Counted from the stretch's first letter, positions 24,808 through 35,700 are shown. The stretch: 39,994 bases of DNA from Clostridia bacterium (GCA_017397805.1 JAFQHW010000074.1:1-39994), one strand, 5' to 3'. Numbers and translations: made by a program. Notes: generated by a model not told the origin, from the sequence alone.

Positions 24808-26250
24808 TTAAAAGTTCCAGTACAAGAAGGGGCTGTAAGAGGAAGCCACCATATAACTTACGGAAACGAAAAGACCCAAAACGGGCGCTATCGCACCTAC
24901 GATTCGTCCGCCCTCGGAGCTCAGCAGATACTTATCCCACAGCTTTTTGGGGTAGGGTGTTGCCGCCACCGCAAAGATTATAAGGGTAGGGATAGCCTGC
25001 AAAGCGGTATAGGACACCGTGGGAGAGCTGAAGCTGCCGCTGCCGAACATAGCTTTAAGGCAGTTGAAGCCTGCGGCGGTGTCGGTGTAGTAGAATATAA
25101 GCCAGCCGATGGCGATAAGGAACAGCGCGTATATGCGGGAGATCACCGTAGGCAGTTTTTCAAGGGCTTTAAGCAAAAACGCCTTTTCAACCACCAATAT
25201 AATAAGGAAGTAAACGCCCCAGATTATAAAGTTCCAAGAAGCGCCGTGCCAAAATCCCGTAAGCAACCAAACTACCCCAAGGTTGCGGTATTGCTTTAGC
25301 TTACCCTTGCGGTTGCCGCCCAAGGGTATGTAAACGTACTCCCTGAACCAAGAGGAAAGGGAGATATGCCATCTGCGCCAAAACTCCGTAATGTTCTTTG
25401 AAATATAGGGGTAATCGAAGTTCTCCAAAAACTTAAAGCCGAACATACGGCCAAGACCTATTGCCATATCGGAGTATGCAGAGAAGTCGAAATAAATGCG
25501 GAAGGTGTAAAAGATAACCACCATCCAGCCGCCAACAGCCGTAGATTCCGCAGACAGGGTGCCGTTAAAGTAGTTTACGAAGCTGTCAGCCACGTCAGCC
25601 AAAAGCACCTTTTTGCACATACCCGCGCAAAACCTTCTTGCACCCGCGGCAAAATCCGCTATCGTTTCCTGCCTTTCCATAAGCATATCGTCTACGTCGC
25701 GGTAACGGACTATGGGGCCCGCCACAAGCTGAGGGAACAAGGTTACGTAAGCGCCGAAGGAAACAAAGCTTCTTTGAACCTCCGTCTGCCCTCTGTACAG
25801 GTCGATGGAATAGGACATGATCTGGAAGGTGTAGAAGGATATGCCCAAGGGAAGCATAAATTGGAAGGGGATCTCCGAAACGAAGGGGAGAGTGTACTCT
25901 TTTATGGTAGTAAGCTGGGATAAAAAGGGTATGGCGCTCAGGTTTTCTATAAAGAAGTTGCAATATTTGAAGAATAAAAGCCAAATCAGGTTAAGGGCAA
26001 GGGAAAGCACCAAAAATCCCCTGGCTTTTTTTACATCCGTTTGCCGATGCTTTGCAATGGGGAACCCCAAGAAAAACGCCGATGCTACGGATACCAGCAT
26101 TATTATTATGAAAAACGGCTCCGCCCAACCGTAAAAAATCAGGCTCATTACAAAAAGCACCAGGTTTTTTAAACGGCGGGGAACTGCATAATACAGACCT
26201 AAAGTGACCGTTAGAAAGCCGAAAAGGAATATAAGAGAAGAAAAAACCAT
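24808..26250 (-). CDS. MBOAT-family O-acyltransferase (AlgI/DltB-like)
   Basis: A 480-residue polytopic membrane protein with about ten to twelve hydrophobic segments. Family landmarks are GISFYTFQIMSY (136-147), the AGPIVRY segment (177-183), ITEFWRRWHISLSSWFREY (287-305, with H295) and TGFWHGASWNF (331-341, with the putative catalytic H335). AlgI-type members pass acetyl groups across the membrane for polysaccharide O-acetylation; DltB-type members serve teichoic-acid D-alanylation. The adjacent DHHW protein and the absence of dltA/dltC favour the AlgI-like role. It starts three bases after ricT, so it is likely part of the holB-ricT operon. Confidence 0.93.
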   Translation of the reverse strand: MVFSSLIFLFGFLTVTLGLYYAVPRRLKNLVLFVMSLIFYGWAEPFFIIIMLVSVASAFFLGFPIAKHRQTDVKKARGFLVLSLALNLIWLLFFKYCNFFIENLSAIPFLSQLTTIKEYTLPFVSEIPFQFMLPLGISFYTFQIMSYSIDLYRGQTEVQRSFVSFGAYVTLFPQLVAGPIVRYRDVDDMLMERQETIADFAAGARRFCAGMCKKVLLADVADSFVNYFNGTLSAESTAVGGWMVVIFYTFRIYFDFSAYSDMAIGLGRMFGFKFLENFDYPYISKNITEFWRRWHISLSSWFREYVYIPLGGNRKGKLKQYRNLGVVWLLTGFWHGASWNFIIWGVYFLIILVVEKAFLLKALEKLPTVISRIYALFLIAIGWLIFYYTDTAAGFNCLKAMFGSGSFSSPTVSYTALQAIPTLIIFAVAATPYPKKLWDKYLLSSEGGRIVGAIAPVLGLFVSVSYMVASSYSPFLYWNF

Positions 26251-26253
26251 ATT

Positions 26254-27540
26254 TTAGTCCTCAAGTGCTTTCAGTTCTTTTTCCAAGGCGTCGTCCCTAT
26301 GGGATTTTGCCTTGCCTATTACCTTCACCTCGTCACGGGTGAACACCTTGTAAACCGCGGTGCCGTCACCGTCCATGCGCACCTTTATCTTGCCGTTAAT
26401 AAAGTTGCTTTCAGCAACAACGCCCGTGCCTATCTCGGTACGCACTACCATATCCACTCTGGGGAAGGTTTCGTACTCCATTTCATACACGTCCTGCTCG
26501 TAGCGCAGGCAACACATAAGCCTACCGCAGTTGCCGGATATTTTGGAGGATGACAGACTTAAATTCTGCTCCTTTGCCATTTTGATGGATACCTGAACGA
26601 AGTCGGGTAAGAAGCGGTTACAGCAGAAGGGCATACCGCATACGCCTATGCCGCCCAACAGCTTTGCTTCATCTCTTACGCCTATCTGTCTGAGCTCTAT
26701 ACGGGTGCGGAAAACGCTTGCCAGGTCCTTAACCAGCTCGCGGAAATCCACTCTGCCGTCAGCGGTGAAGTAGAATATGAGCTTGGAGTTGTCGAAGGTG
26801 TATTCCACCTCGGTCAGGTTCATCTCCAGCTTGTGCTTTTCCACAAGCTCGGTCCATATCTTTTCCGCTTTCTTCTCAAGCTCTTTGTTTTGGGCGTGCT
26901 TAACTCCGTCCTGCTCCGTTGCCTTGCGGATAACCTCTTTAAGGGGTTGAACGGTATCTTTTTCCTTTACCATGCGGTTGGAGAGGGCAACTAATCCGTA
27001 CTCCTGACCTCTTGCGGTCTCTACGATAACTCCGTCCCCTGCTTCAAAGCTTATATCCTTGGGGGCAAAGTAGTATATCTTGCCGGAGGGCTTGAAGCGT
27101 ACGCCCACTATCTCTACCTTGGGGGAATCGTCCTCCTCGATTACTATGCCGTTCTTGCGGTTCTCCGCCGCCTCGTACATTATGTCCTTGGCTTCGGCAA
27201 AAGCCTTCTGCTCTGCGGTCTTGTGCTCCTCTATCACTATCGCCCTTCTGTTCTCGGTGCGCTTTGCGGGCGCTTCATTTTGGGGCGCCTTTTCCTTGTG
27301 ATGATGAGCCGGCTTATGAGGCTTTGCCTTCTGCTCCTCCTTGCGGTGGGCAGGGCGCGGCTTCTTTTCCGCTACGGCTTCGTTGGATGCCGCTTCCTTC
27401 TTGTCATCACGGGGCTTGGGTTTACCGTGGTGAGGGCGGTTGCTTCTGTAATGAGGACGGTTGCCTCTGTGATGAGGGGTATTTGTATTTTCTTTTTTGT
27501 GTTCTCTGTTCTCGTTTTTTGCTTTTTCGTTTTCTGCCAT
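26254..27540 (-). CDS. ricT: RicT/YaaT-like PSP1-domain protein with basic low-complexity N-terminus
   Basis: The C-terminal two thirds (about 140-428) match the YaaT/RicT PSP1 family, which in B. subtilis forms the iron-sulfur Y-complex that stimulates RNase Y and phosphorelay processes. The conserved cysteines are visible: C301, C306, C307, C338, C343 and C344 in CGMPFCCNRFLPDF and NCGRLMCCLRYE. The N-terminal 100 residues are unusual: rich in His, Arg, Lys and Pro, with repeats of the RPHHRGN/RPHYRSN type, probably disordered and possibly nucleic-acid binding (inference). It starts three bases after holB, the same pairing as in Bacillus. AAAGGA before the ATG lies inside the end of holB. 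Confidence 0.92.
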   Translation of the reverse strand: MAENEKAKNENREHKKENTNTPHHRGNRPHYRSNRPHHGKPKPRDDKKEAASNEAVAEKKPRPAHRKEEQKAKPHKPAHHHKEKAPQNEAPAKRTENRRAIVIEEHKTAEQKAFAEAKDIMYEAAENRKNGIVIEEDDSPKVEIVGVRFKPSGKIYYFAPKDISFEAGDGVIVETARGQEYGLVALSNRMVKEKDTVQPLKEVIRKATEQDGVKHAQNKELEKKAEKIWTELVEKHKLEMNLTEVEYTFDNSKLIFYFTADGRVDFRELVKDLASVFRTRIELRQIGVRDEAKLLGGIGVCGMPFCCNRFLPDFVQVSIKMAKEQNLSLSSSKISGNCGRLMCCLRYEQDVYEMEYETFPRVDMVVRTEIGTGVVAESNFINGKIKVRMDGDGTAVYKVFTRDEVKVIGKAKSHRDDALEKELKALED

Positions 27541-27543
27541 AAT

Positions 27544-28506
27544 TTATCCTTTCCCGTGGGTTATGCGCCTGCACAGCTCGGTAAGCGCCGTGTTCCCGTC
27601 GGTATTTCTTCTTAATGAACGGCCGCAGTCCAAAAGCGCTTCCAAGCTTTCGTAAACTGCCTTGCCCGTGGTTGCGGCGGCGTAGCCGTCCGCCTTTTCT
27701 TGCGATAAAAGGGTGCTTCGTCCGCATCCCAGCTTACTGCACAGCACGTCTCTTGCCGCTACCGAAAGATAATCCATAAGCTGTATCAGACTCTCACGCT
27801 TCCGCGCCTGTGTTAAAAACGCGGTGTACAGCTCGTATCTGCCCGTAGCGTAAAAAACCTTGTCACAAAGCTTAAGCGCCGCTTCGCGTTCCGCCTTGCC
27901 CTCTTTTTTGAGGATGGCCTCCGCCTTTCCGTAGGAGCCTTCCGCCATTCGCACCGCATCCTGCAGTGCCGCCGCGTCAGCCTTGGGGAACTTTTCCTTC
28001 AGGTAACTTAAAATCGCACCGTCCTCTGCGGCGGAAAGGCTTACCGTGCGTCCTCTGCTTCTTACGGTGGGCAACAGGCTTTCCCTTTTCTCCGTCAGCA
28101 AAAAGAACACTACCCCCGCGGGCGGCTCCTCAAACACCTTAAGCAGTGCGTTTTGCGCCGCCGCCGTCATGGCGTGGGCATCCTTTAGGACGTACACAGA
28201 CCTTTCACCCTCGTTGGGGGTTAATGTAACGCGGTGCTTTATCTCGCGCACCAAGTCTATTTTAAAGCTTGCACCGTCAGGCGCAAATATATGCAGGTCG
28301 GGGTGCGCCCCCTCCTTGCACTTTCTGCAAGAAAGGCAGGAGCCGCAAGGCTTTTTATCGTCGGTGCACAGCACCGTTGCCGCGGCAAACATAGCAAAGT
28401 CAGTCTTACCTACCCCTGCTGCGCCTTCAACGATATAAGCGTTGGAGATAACGCCGCGGTTTATTTCCTCGGCAATGGCATTTTTCTCTTTTGCGTTAAA
28501 TTCCAA
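27544..28506 (-). CDS. holB: DNA polymerase III clamp-loader subunit delta' (TTG start)
   Basis: A 320-residue AAA+ protein of the sliding-clamp loader. A P-loop-like EGAAGVGKT (27-35) is followed by a zinc-binding cluster with cysteines at 47, 54, 57, 60 and 63. The DAHAMTAAAQNALLKVFEEPP block is typical of delta' and tau/gamma. The usual SRC motif reads SRG here, a substitution at a position that helps trigger ATP hydrolysis in neighbouring subunits. The start is TTG at 28506, with GGGGAGGT seven bases upstream; no ATG is available. It heads the operon holB-ricT-MBOAT-DHHW. The tmk gene often found upstream in Bacilli is absent. Confidence 0.93.
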   Translation of the reverse strand: MEFNAKEKNAIAEEINRGVISNAYIVEGAAGVGKTDFAMFAAATVLCTDDKKPCGSCLSCRKCKEGAHPDLHIFAPDGASFKIDLVREIKHRVTLTPNEGERSVYVLKDAHAMTAAAQNALLKVFEEPPAGVVFFLLTEKRESLLPTVRSRGRTVSLSAAEDGAILSYLKEKFPKADAAALQDAVRMAEGSYGKAEAILKKEGKAEREAALKLCDKVFYATGRYELYTAFLTQARKRESLIQLMDYLSVAARDVLCSKLGCGRSTLLSQEKADGYAAATTGKAVYESLEALLDCGRSLRRNTDGNTALTELCRRITHGKG

Positions 28507-28543
28507 AATGCCTACCTCCCCCCTATAATGTAAGCTTCATATT

Positions 28544-28572
28544 ATTATATCACACGGAATTCCCTTTGTAAA
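28544..28572 (-). promoter_or_regulatory. Promoter of the holB operon
   Basis: Minus strand TTTACA (28572-28567), 17 bases, TATAAT (28549-28544), 38 bases before the TTG start. Confidence 0.85.
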
Positions 28573-28839
28573 GAGAAAAATAAACCCACGGTACCACTAA
28601 AAAAGACGGGAAAGGAAAAATTTTGCTTTTGGGGTTTGTCCTAAGCGCAAAAAGCGGGTGATTATCACGCTTTAAATGTAAACATTTTATTAACAAAACC
28701 GAAAAATCAAGTGGCAAAATGCACAAAAAACCCATCAATAGTGGTTTCCATAATGCGTCGGCACTATTTATGGGAATTTTAAAAATAAAAAATTTTTTCC
28801 GAAATTGTAAACTTTATGAAAGTTTTTTTCATAAAACTC
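28573..28839. other. Non-coding gap between divergent holB and rpoB promoters
   Basis: No credible gene lies here on either strand. The stretch contains a bulged hairpin at 28651-28673 (AAAGC-GG-GTGATTATCAC-GCTTT), a palindrome at 28674-28687 (AAATGT-AA-ACATTT), and a larger stem at 28731-28774 described separately. The remainder is A+T-rich. These structures lie outside both predicted transcripts. Confidence 0.6.
28731..28774 (-). terminator. Orphan intrinsic terminator reading leftward
   Basis: CCCATCAATAGTG pairs with CACTATTTATGGG (12 of 13 pairs, 18-base loop). On the minus strand the stem is followed immediately by TTTTTT, the form of an intrinsic terminator. No minus-strand gene precedes it: to its right is only the rpoB leader. 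It may end an antisense or small RNA, or be a relic of a lost gene. Confidence 0.6.
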
Positions 28840-28868
28840 TTGACAAGTATTGACTTTTCCTATATAAT
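28840..28868 (+). promoter_or_regulatory. Promoter of rpoB-rpoC
   Basis: TTGACA (28840-28845), 17 bases, TATAAT (28863-28868), a perfect sigma-A-type promoter. It yields a leader of about 125 bases before rpoB in which I see no strong terminator or protein-binding hairpin. Confidence 0.92.
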
Positions 28869-29001
28869 AGTAAACTGCACTACGAGCGCGGTTTTCCCTC
28901 AAATTGGAGTGAAAAAACACCGAAAAACAGTGGAAAATCTTGATTTTTTAAGGCTTTTTACTGCATTCGTCCTTGTGCAAAAATTGATGAAAACGGAGAG
29001 A

Positions 29002-32000
29002 ATGGTTAAAATGATGACACCTAAAACCCTTGGCCCCAATGTAAGAATGAACTTCTCCAAAACCGAAGAAGTGTTGGAGATGCCCAATCTTATTGAGGTA
29101 CAGAAGAAGTCTTTTCGTGATTTCGTTGATAAGGATATCCGCAACGTTTTAAGGGACGTTTCCCCTATGACGGATTATTCGGGCAACCTTATTATCGAGT
29201 TTGTGGATTATTCTCTTAACGACGCTCCCAAGTACACCGTTGAGGAGTGTAAGGAAAGAGACGTTAATTACGCCGTTCCTTTCAAGGTTCTCGTAAGGCT
29301 TACCAACAAGGTGACCGGCGAGGTTAAGGAACAGGAAATTTTCATGGGTGAGTTCCCCTATATGACTGAAAGCGGCACCTTCATCATCAACGGTGCAGAG
29401 CGTGTTATTGTCAGCCAGATAGTTCGTTCTCCCGGTGTTTATTTTGACATTAACGACGATAAAAACGGCAAAAAACTTTATTCCAGCACCGTTATCCCTT
29501 ACAGAGGTGCTTGGCTTGAATACGAAACCGATTCCTCCGACGTTTTCTACGTTCGTATAGACAAAAACAGAAAAATTCCCATTACGGTTCTTCTCCGTGC
29601 ATTCGGTCTCGGCAGTAACGAAGAGATTGAAGAGCTGTTTGGCGACGATATAAAGATAAAGGCTACTCTTGAGAAGGATTCCATGGTGGCTGAGGCGCTC
29701 AAGAACGGCACCACCCCCGTGGAAGAAGCTCTTAAAGAGATATACAAGAAGCTCCGTCCCGGTGACCCGCCTATAGTAGAAAGCGCGCAGGTGCTTCTTA
29801 ACAACCTTTTCTTCGACTCCAAGAGGTACGATATATCTCCCGTTGGCAGATATAAGTTCAATAAAAAGCTTGCTCTCGGCAAGCGTATCTTGGGCACCAC
29901 CCTCGTAAAGCCCGTTATCTCTCCTCTTACCGGTGAGCTTGTTTGCGAAGCAGGCGTTAAGATAGGCAGAGAAGAAGCGGAACTGATCGAAAGAAGCGGT
30001 GAGTGGAGCGTTTACGTGCTTAACGAGCATGGTGAGGAAGTGCGCGTGTTCTCCAACCGCATGGTGGATGCTTCCGCAGTTTGCCCCTTCTCCAACGAAG
30101 AGCTTGAACTGGAAGAAAAGGTAAACTTCGACGTATTCAAGGAAATCCTTGAGGAAGTAGGCGTTTCCGACCTTAAAGAGTTGAAGAGGGCGATGGCAGT
30201 TCGTATGGACGAGCTTATCCCCAACCATATAACCGTTGACGATATATACTCTTCCGTTAACTATCTGTTGGCGCTTTCCCACGGGGTAGGCACCAAGGAC
30301 GATATAGACCATTTGGGCAACCGCCGCCTCAGAAGCGTTGGTGAGCTTCTCGTTAACCAGCTTCGCATAGGCTTTGCCCGCATGGACAAGATAGTTAAGG
30401 AAAAGATGACCACCCAGGATATTGACAGCGTTACCCCTCAGTCCTTGGTTAACATCAGACCTATAGTTTCCGCCATTCGTGATTTCTTCGGTTCTTCTCC
30501 TCTTTCCCAGTTTATGGACCAGACCAATCCTTTGGCAGAGCTTACACATAAGCGCCGTCTTTCCGCATTGGGCCCCGGCGGTCTTTCCAGAGACAGGGCA
30601 TCCTTCGAGGCGAGAGACGTACACTACACCCATTACGGCAGAATGTGTCCCATAGAAACCCCCGAAGGCCCCAACATCGGTCTTATTTCCTACCTTGCAA
30701 CCTACGCAAGAGTAAATAAGTTCGGCTTTATCGAGGCTCCTTACAGAGTTGTTAAGGACGGCAGGGTTACCAAGGACGTTGTATATATTACCGCAGACGT
30801 AGAGGACGAATACGTTGTTGCAAACGCTAACGAGGAGATAAACGAAGAGGGTTATTTCGTAAAGCCCAAGGTTGTTGCCCGTCAGCGTGAGGAAATAGTT
30901 GAGGTTGAGCCTGAGCTTATCGACCTTATGGATATATCGCCCAAGATGCTGGTTTCCGTTGCTACCGCAATGATCCCCTTCCTTGAAAACGACGATAACT
31001 CCAGAGCGCTCATGGGCTCTAACATGCAGAAGCAGGCAGTTCCTCTTATGATTACCGAGTCTCCCATAGTAGGTACCGGTATGGAGTATAAGGCGGCTTA
31101 CGACAGTTGTGTTACCGTTATCTCCGACAGAAGCGGCTTTGCTGAAAAGGTTACTGCTGACGAGATCGTTGTAAGAGGCGACGACGGCAGTGCCAAGTCC
31201 TTCAGACTTACCAAGTTCAAGCGTTCCAACCAGGGCACTTGCGTAAACCAAAGACCTATAATCACCAAGGGTGACAGAGTTGAGGCAGGTCAGGTAATTG
31301 CCGACGGTATGGCTACCTCCGGCGGCGAGATCTCCTTGGGTAAGAACGTACTTATCGGCTTTATGACTTGGGAGGGCTATAACTACGAGGACGCGGTTTT
31401 AATCAACGAAAGACTGGTAAGAGATGACGTTTACACCTCTATCCATATAGAGGAGTATTACTGTGAGTCCAGAGATACCAAGTTAGGACCCGAAGAAATT
31501 ACCAGAGATATTCCCAACTTGGGCGAAGACGTACTTAAAGAGCTGGACGATGAGGGTATTATCCGCATCGGCGCAGAGGTACGTGCAGGTGATATATTGG
31601 TAGGTAAGGTTACCCCCAAGGGTGAGACCGAGCTTACCGCAGAAGAAAGATTGCTGCGCGCCATCTTCGGTGAAAAGGCAAGAGAGGTCAGAGATACTTC
31701 TCTCCGTCTGCCCCACGGCGAAAGCGGCATAGTAGTTGACGTAAAGACCTTCTCCCGCGATGATTGCGACGTGCTTCAGCCCGGCGTTATCAAGGTAGTA
31801 AGAGTTTATATAGCACAGAAGCGTAAGATCTCAGTAGGCGATAAGATGGCAGGCCGTCACGGTAACAAGGGTGTCGTTTCTCGTATCCTTCCTTCCGAGG
31901 ATATGCCTTTCTTGCCCGACGGTACGCCCCTTGATATAGTTCTTAACCCTCTGGGCGTTCCTTCCCGTATGAACATCGGTCAGGTGCTTGAGGTGCATTT

Positions 32001-32775
32001 GGGTATAGCCGCCAAGAAGCTTGGCTTCAAGGTTATGACGCCCGTATTCGACGGCGCAAACGAGCGTGACATTCAGCAGTGTCTGATGGAGGCCGGCTAC
32101 GGCACCGTAACGGTTAAGGACCCTGCTACCGGCGAGGAAAAGCAGGTAGTTAACGGTAAGACCATCCTTTACGACGGCAGAACCGGCGTTCCCTTCGATA
32201 ACCCCGTAACCGTTGGTTATATGTACTTCTTAAAGCTCCACCACTTGGTAGACGATAAGATCCACGCCCGTTCCACCGGTCCTTACTCTCTCGTTACCCA
32301 GCAGCCCTTGGGCGGTAAGGCTCAGTTCGGCGGTCAGCGTTTCGGTGAGATGGAAGTTTGGGCACTGGAAGCATACGGTGCGGCTTACACCTTGCAGGAG
32401 ATACTTACCGTTAAGTCCGACGATATTAAGGGTAGAGTTAAGACTTACGAGGCTATCGTTAAGGGTCAGAACATTCCTACGCCCAGCGTTCCCGCGTCCT
32501 TTAAGGTAATGGTTAAGGAATTGCAGTCCTTGGGCTTGGACGTAAGAGTGCTTGACGAAAACAACGACGAGATAACCCTTAAGGATTACGGCGAAGACGA
32601 GCTTGAGGACGAGAAGAAGTTCTCTGAGACCGAGCTTGGCGCAAACGTGCTTGAGAACCCCGACGACGTTATGTACGATGACGAGGAGGGCGTTGTTGCC
32701 GACGATGACGGCGAGAACGAATCTGAAGCATACGTTTACGAAGCTAACAACGAATACAACGAATATGATGAATAA
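29002..32775 (+). CDS. rpoB: DNA-directed RNA polymerase subunit beta
   Basis: The catalytic beta subunit of RNA polymerase, 1257 residues from the ATG at 29002. GGAGAG lies very close to that codon, so ATG 29011 or 29014 (three or four codons on) may be the true start; longer readings back to 28816 pass through the promoter and are rejected. The rifampicin region reads [10 protein letters not shown] then [14 protein letters not shown] (from about 30493): the main resistance positions (E. coli D516, H526, S531) are wild type, while Q510 is replaced by Pro. The C-terminal half has the conserved [12 protein letters not shown] and a terminal acidic tail of about 60 residues. rpoC follows 15 bases later. 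Confidence 0.98.
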   Translation: MVKMMTPKTLGPNVRMNFSKTEEVLEMPNLIEVQKKSFRDFVDKDIRNVLRDVSPMTDYSGNLIIEFVDYSLNDAPKYTVEECKERDVNYAVPFKVLVRLTNKVTGEVKEQEIFMGEFPYMTESGTFIINGAERVIVSQIVRSPGVYFDINDDKNGKKLYSSTVIPYRGAWLEYETDSSDVFYVRIDKNRKIPITVLLRAFGLGSNEEIEELFGDDIKIKATLEKDSMVAEALKNGTTPVEEALKEIYKKLRPGDPPIVESAQVLLNNLFFDSKRYDISPVGRYKFNKKLALGKRILGTTLVKPVISPLTGELVCEAGVKIGREEAELIERSGEWSVYVLNEHGEEVRVFSNRMVDASAVCPFSNEELELEEKVNFDVFKEILEEVGVSDLKELKRAMAVRMDELIPNHITVDDIYSSVNYLLALSHGVGTKDDIDHLGNRRLRSVGELLVNQLRIGFARMDKIVKEKMTTQDIDSVTPQSLVNIRPIVSAIRDFFGSSPLSQFMDQTNPLAELTHKRRLSALGPGGLSRDRASFEARDVHYTHYGRMCPIETPEGPNIGLISYLATYARVNKFGFIEAPYRVVKDGRVTKDVVYITADVEDEYVVANANEEINEEGYFVKPKVVARQREEIVEVEPELIDLMDISPKMLVSVATAMIPFLENDDNSRALMGSNMQKQAVPLMITESPIVGTGMEYKAAYDSCVTVISDRSGFAEKVTADEIVVRGDDGSAKSFRLTKFKRSNQGTCVNQRPIITKGDRVEAGQVIADGMATSGGEISLGKNVLIGFMTWEGYNYEDAVLINERLVRDDVYTSIHIEEYYCESRDTKLGPEEITRDIPNLGEDVLKELDDEGIIRIGAEVRAGDILVGKVTPKGETELTAEERLLRAIFGEKAREVRDTSLRLPHGESGIVVDVKTFSRDDCDVLQPGVIKVVRVYIAQKRKISVGDKMAGRHGNKGVVSRILPSEDMPFLPDGTPLDIVLNPLGVPSRMNIGQVLEVHLGIAAKKLGFKVMTPVFDGANERDIQQCLMEAGYGTVTVKDPATGEEKQVVNGKTILYDGRTGVPFDNPVTVGYMYFLKLHHLVDDKIHARSTGPYSLVTQQPLGGKAQFGGQRFGEMEVWALEAYGAAYTLQEILTVKSDDIKGRVKTYEAIVKGQNIPTPSVPASFKVMVKELQSLGLDVRVLDENNDEITLKDYGEDELEDEKKFSETELGANVLENPDDVMYDDEEGVVADDDGENESEAYVYEANNEYNEYDE

Positions 32776-32790
32776 GAAAGGGGAAGCACT

Positions 32791-35700
32791 ATGGAAAGAG
32801 TAGAAATAGATAGCATAAAAGTCGGTTTAGCGTCCCCCGAAATGATAAGATCTTGGTCTTACGGCGAGGTTAAAAAGCCTGAGACTATCAACTACCGTAC
32901 TCTCAAACCCGAACGTGACGGTTTGTTCTGCGAAAAAATCTTTGGACCTACCAAGGATTGGGAATGTCACTGCGGTAAGTATAAGAGAGTGCGCTATAAG
33001 GGCAAGGTCTGCGAGAAGTGCGGCGTTGAGATAACCACAAACAAGGTTCGCCGTGAGCGTATGGGCCACGTGGAGTTAGCTGCTCCCGTTTCCCACATCT
33101 GGTACTTCCGCGCAATCCCCTCCCGCATGGGTTTGCTTTTGGACTTATCCCCCAAGCTTTTGGAAAAGGTTTTGTACTTTGCACAGTATATCGTTCTTGA
33201 TCCCGGTGATACTCCGCTGGTAAAGAAGCAGATCCTTTCCGACCAACAGTACAGAGATTATTACGAAAAATATGAGAACGATTTCCGCGTAGGTATCGGT
33301 GCCGAGGCTATTAAGGAGCTGCTTGAGGAAATTAACCCCGAGGAGCTTGCGGAACAGCTTAAAGAGGAGCTCAAGGACGCGCAAGGTCAAAAGAAGCTTC
33401 GTCTTATAAAGCGACTTGAGGTTGTTGAAGCGTTCCGTATTTCCGGCAACCGTCCCGAATGGATGGTTCTTGAAGCGTTACCCGTTATTCCTCCCGAAAT
33501 CCGTCCCATGGTTCAGTTGGACGGCGGCAGATTTGCTACCAGCGACCTTAACGACCTTTACAGAAGAGTTATTAACCGTAATAACCGTCTCAGAAAGCTT
33601 ATCGAGCTGGAAGCACCGGATATAATTATCCGTAACGAGAAGCGTATGCTTCAGGAAGCGGTTGACGCACTTATCGATAACGGCAGACGCGGCAGACCCG
33701 TTACAGGCCCCAACAACCGTCCTCTTAAATCTCTTTCCGAGATGCTCAGAGGTAAGCAGGGTAGATTCAGACAGAACCTCCTTGGTAAGCGTGTTGACTA
33801 TTCCGGCCGTTCCGTTATCGTTGTAGGCCCCGAACTGAAGATATATCAGTGCGGTCTGCCTAAAGAAATGGCTTTAGAGCTGTTTAAACCCTTCGTTATG
33901 AAGAACCTCGTTGCCGCAGGTAAGGCAACTAACATAAAGGATGCAAAGAAGAAGGTTGAGCGTGCAACCCCCGAAGTTTGGGATGCTATCGACGTGGTTA
34001 TCAAGGAACACCCCGTTCTTCTCAACCGTGCACCCACGTTGCACAGACTTTCCATCCAGGCGTTCGAGCCCGTGCTCGTAGAGGGCAGAGCAATCAAGCT
34101 CCATCCTCTGGTATGTACCGCATTTAACGCTGACTTCGACGGCGACCAGATGCCCGTACACGTTCCCCTTTCCGCAGAAGCACAGGCAGAGGCAAGGTTC
34201 CTTATGCTTTCCGCTAACAACCTGTTGAAGCCCGTTAACGGTCGTGCAGTTACCGTTCCTTCTCAGGACATGGTACTCGGCTCCTTCTATCTCACCATGG
34301 ATAAAGAAGGCGAACCCGGCGGTTTGGACGAAAGCGATCCCTCCAAGGGTTGTTACCGCAATCTTGACGAAGCCGTTATGGCTTACGAAAACGGCCTTTT
34401 AGGTCTTCACGCCAAGATTAAGGTTAGAGTGGAGAGAGAAATTAACGGTAAGATGGTAGAGGGCACGGTTTGCTCTACCTTGGGCAGATTCATCTTCAAC
34501 AGCTATATCCCTCAGGATTTAGGCTTCGTTGACAGAAGTAAGAAGGAAAACGCCCTTGTTCTTGAAGTTGATTTCGTATGTACAAACAACGAGCTGGCAC
34601 AGATAATCGACCGTTGCATAAGAGTACACGGCAACGTTATCACCTGCGAAATGCTCGACAAGATGAAGGCAAACGGATTTAAGTACTCCACCAAGGGTGC
34701 TATCACCATTTCCGTTTACGATATGACTATCCCCCCCAAGAAGCAGGATTTGCTCAAAGCCGCAGAAGAAAAGGTTGACGTTATCACCGAGTACTTCCGT
34801 CAGGGTATGCTTTCCGACGAGGAAAGAAGCCGCAGAGTGGTTTCCGTTTGGGAGGACTGCACCAAGCAGGTTGCTACCGAGCTTCAGAAGAACCTTGACC
34901 GTTACAACCCCTTGAACATGATGGCTGTTTCCGGTGCGAGAGGTTCCATAAAGCAGATAAGACAGCTTGCGGGTATGCGTGGTCTGATGTTCGCCGCCAC
35001 AGGTAAGACGATAGAAATGCCTATTAAGTCTAACTTCCGTGAAGGCATGACCATCCTGGAATACTTTACCGCTGCCCGTGGTGCAAGAAAGGGCCTTGCG
35101 GATACCGCATTGCGTACGGCAGACTCCGGTTACCTTACCAGAAGACTTGTTGACGTAGCTCAGGACGTTATCGTTCGTGAGGAGAACTGCGGCGACACCA
35201 GAGGTATGGTAGTTCGTAAGATAGTTGATATTATGCCCGGCGGTAAGGAAGAGGTTATTGAGCCTTTTGCAGACCGTTTGCTTGGCAGATATACCATAGG
35301 CAACGTAGTTAACCCTCAGACCGGCGAGGTTATCGTAGAGCACGATACTATGATAAACGACGCGCAGGTTAAGGCTATAATAGAGGCAGGTATCGAAGAA
35401 GTTTGCGTTCGCAGTGCTATCAACTGCCGCGCTAAACACGGTGTTTGCGTTCACTGCTACGGTGCTGACCTTGCTTCCGGCAAGCCCGTAAGCATAGGCG
35501 AGTCCGTTGGTATCATCGCGGCTCAGTCCATAGGTGAGCCCGGTACACAGCTTACCATGAGAACCTTCCACAGCGGCGGCGTTGCCGGCAGCGATATTAC
35601 TCAGGGTCTTCCCAGAGTTGAGGAAATCTTCGAAGCACGCAAGCCCAAGGTGGCAGCGTTGCTTGCAGAGTTTGACGGTACGGTTACCACAGAGGAAACC

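Noticed and set aside
28816..29001. Longer N-terminus for RpoB
   Set aside because: It spans the perfect promoter and untranslated leader and has no similarity to RpoB N-termini.
28860..29001. Attenuator or L10/L12-type leader before rpoB
   Set aside because: I found no stem with a T-run or convincing protein-binding fold in the leader.
30480..30600. Rifampicin-resistance genotype in rpoB
   Set aside because: The main resistance residues are wild type; the Pro at the Q510-equivalent position is not a recognised resistance change I can support.
29149..31251. Long open frame opposite rpoB (700 codons, minus strand)
   Set aside because: It runs antisense through highly conserved rpoB sequence and shows no family motif or start signal.
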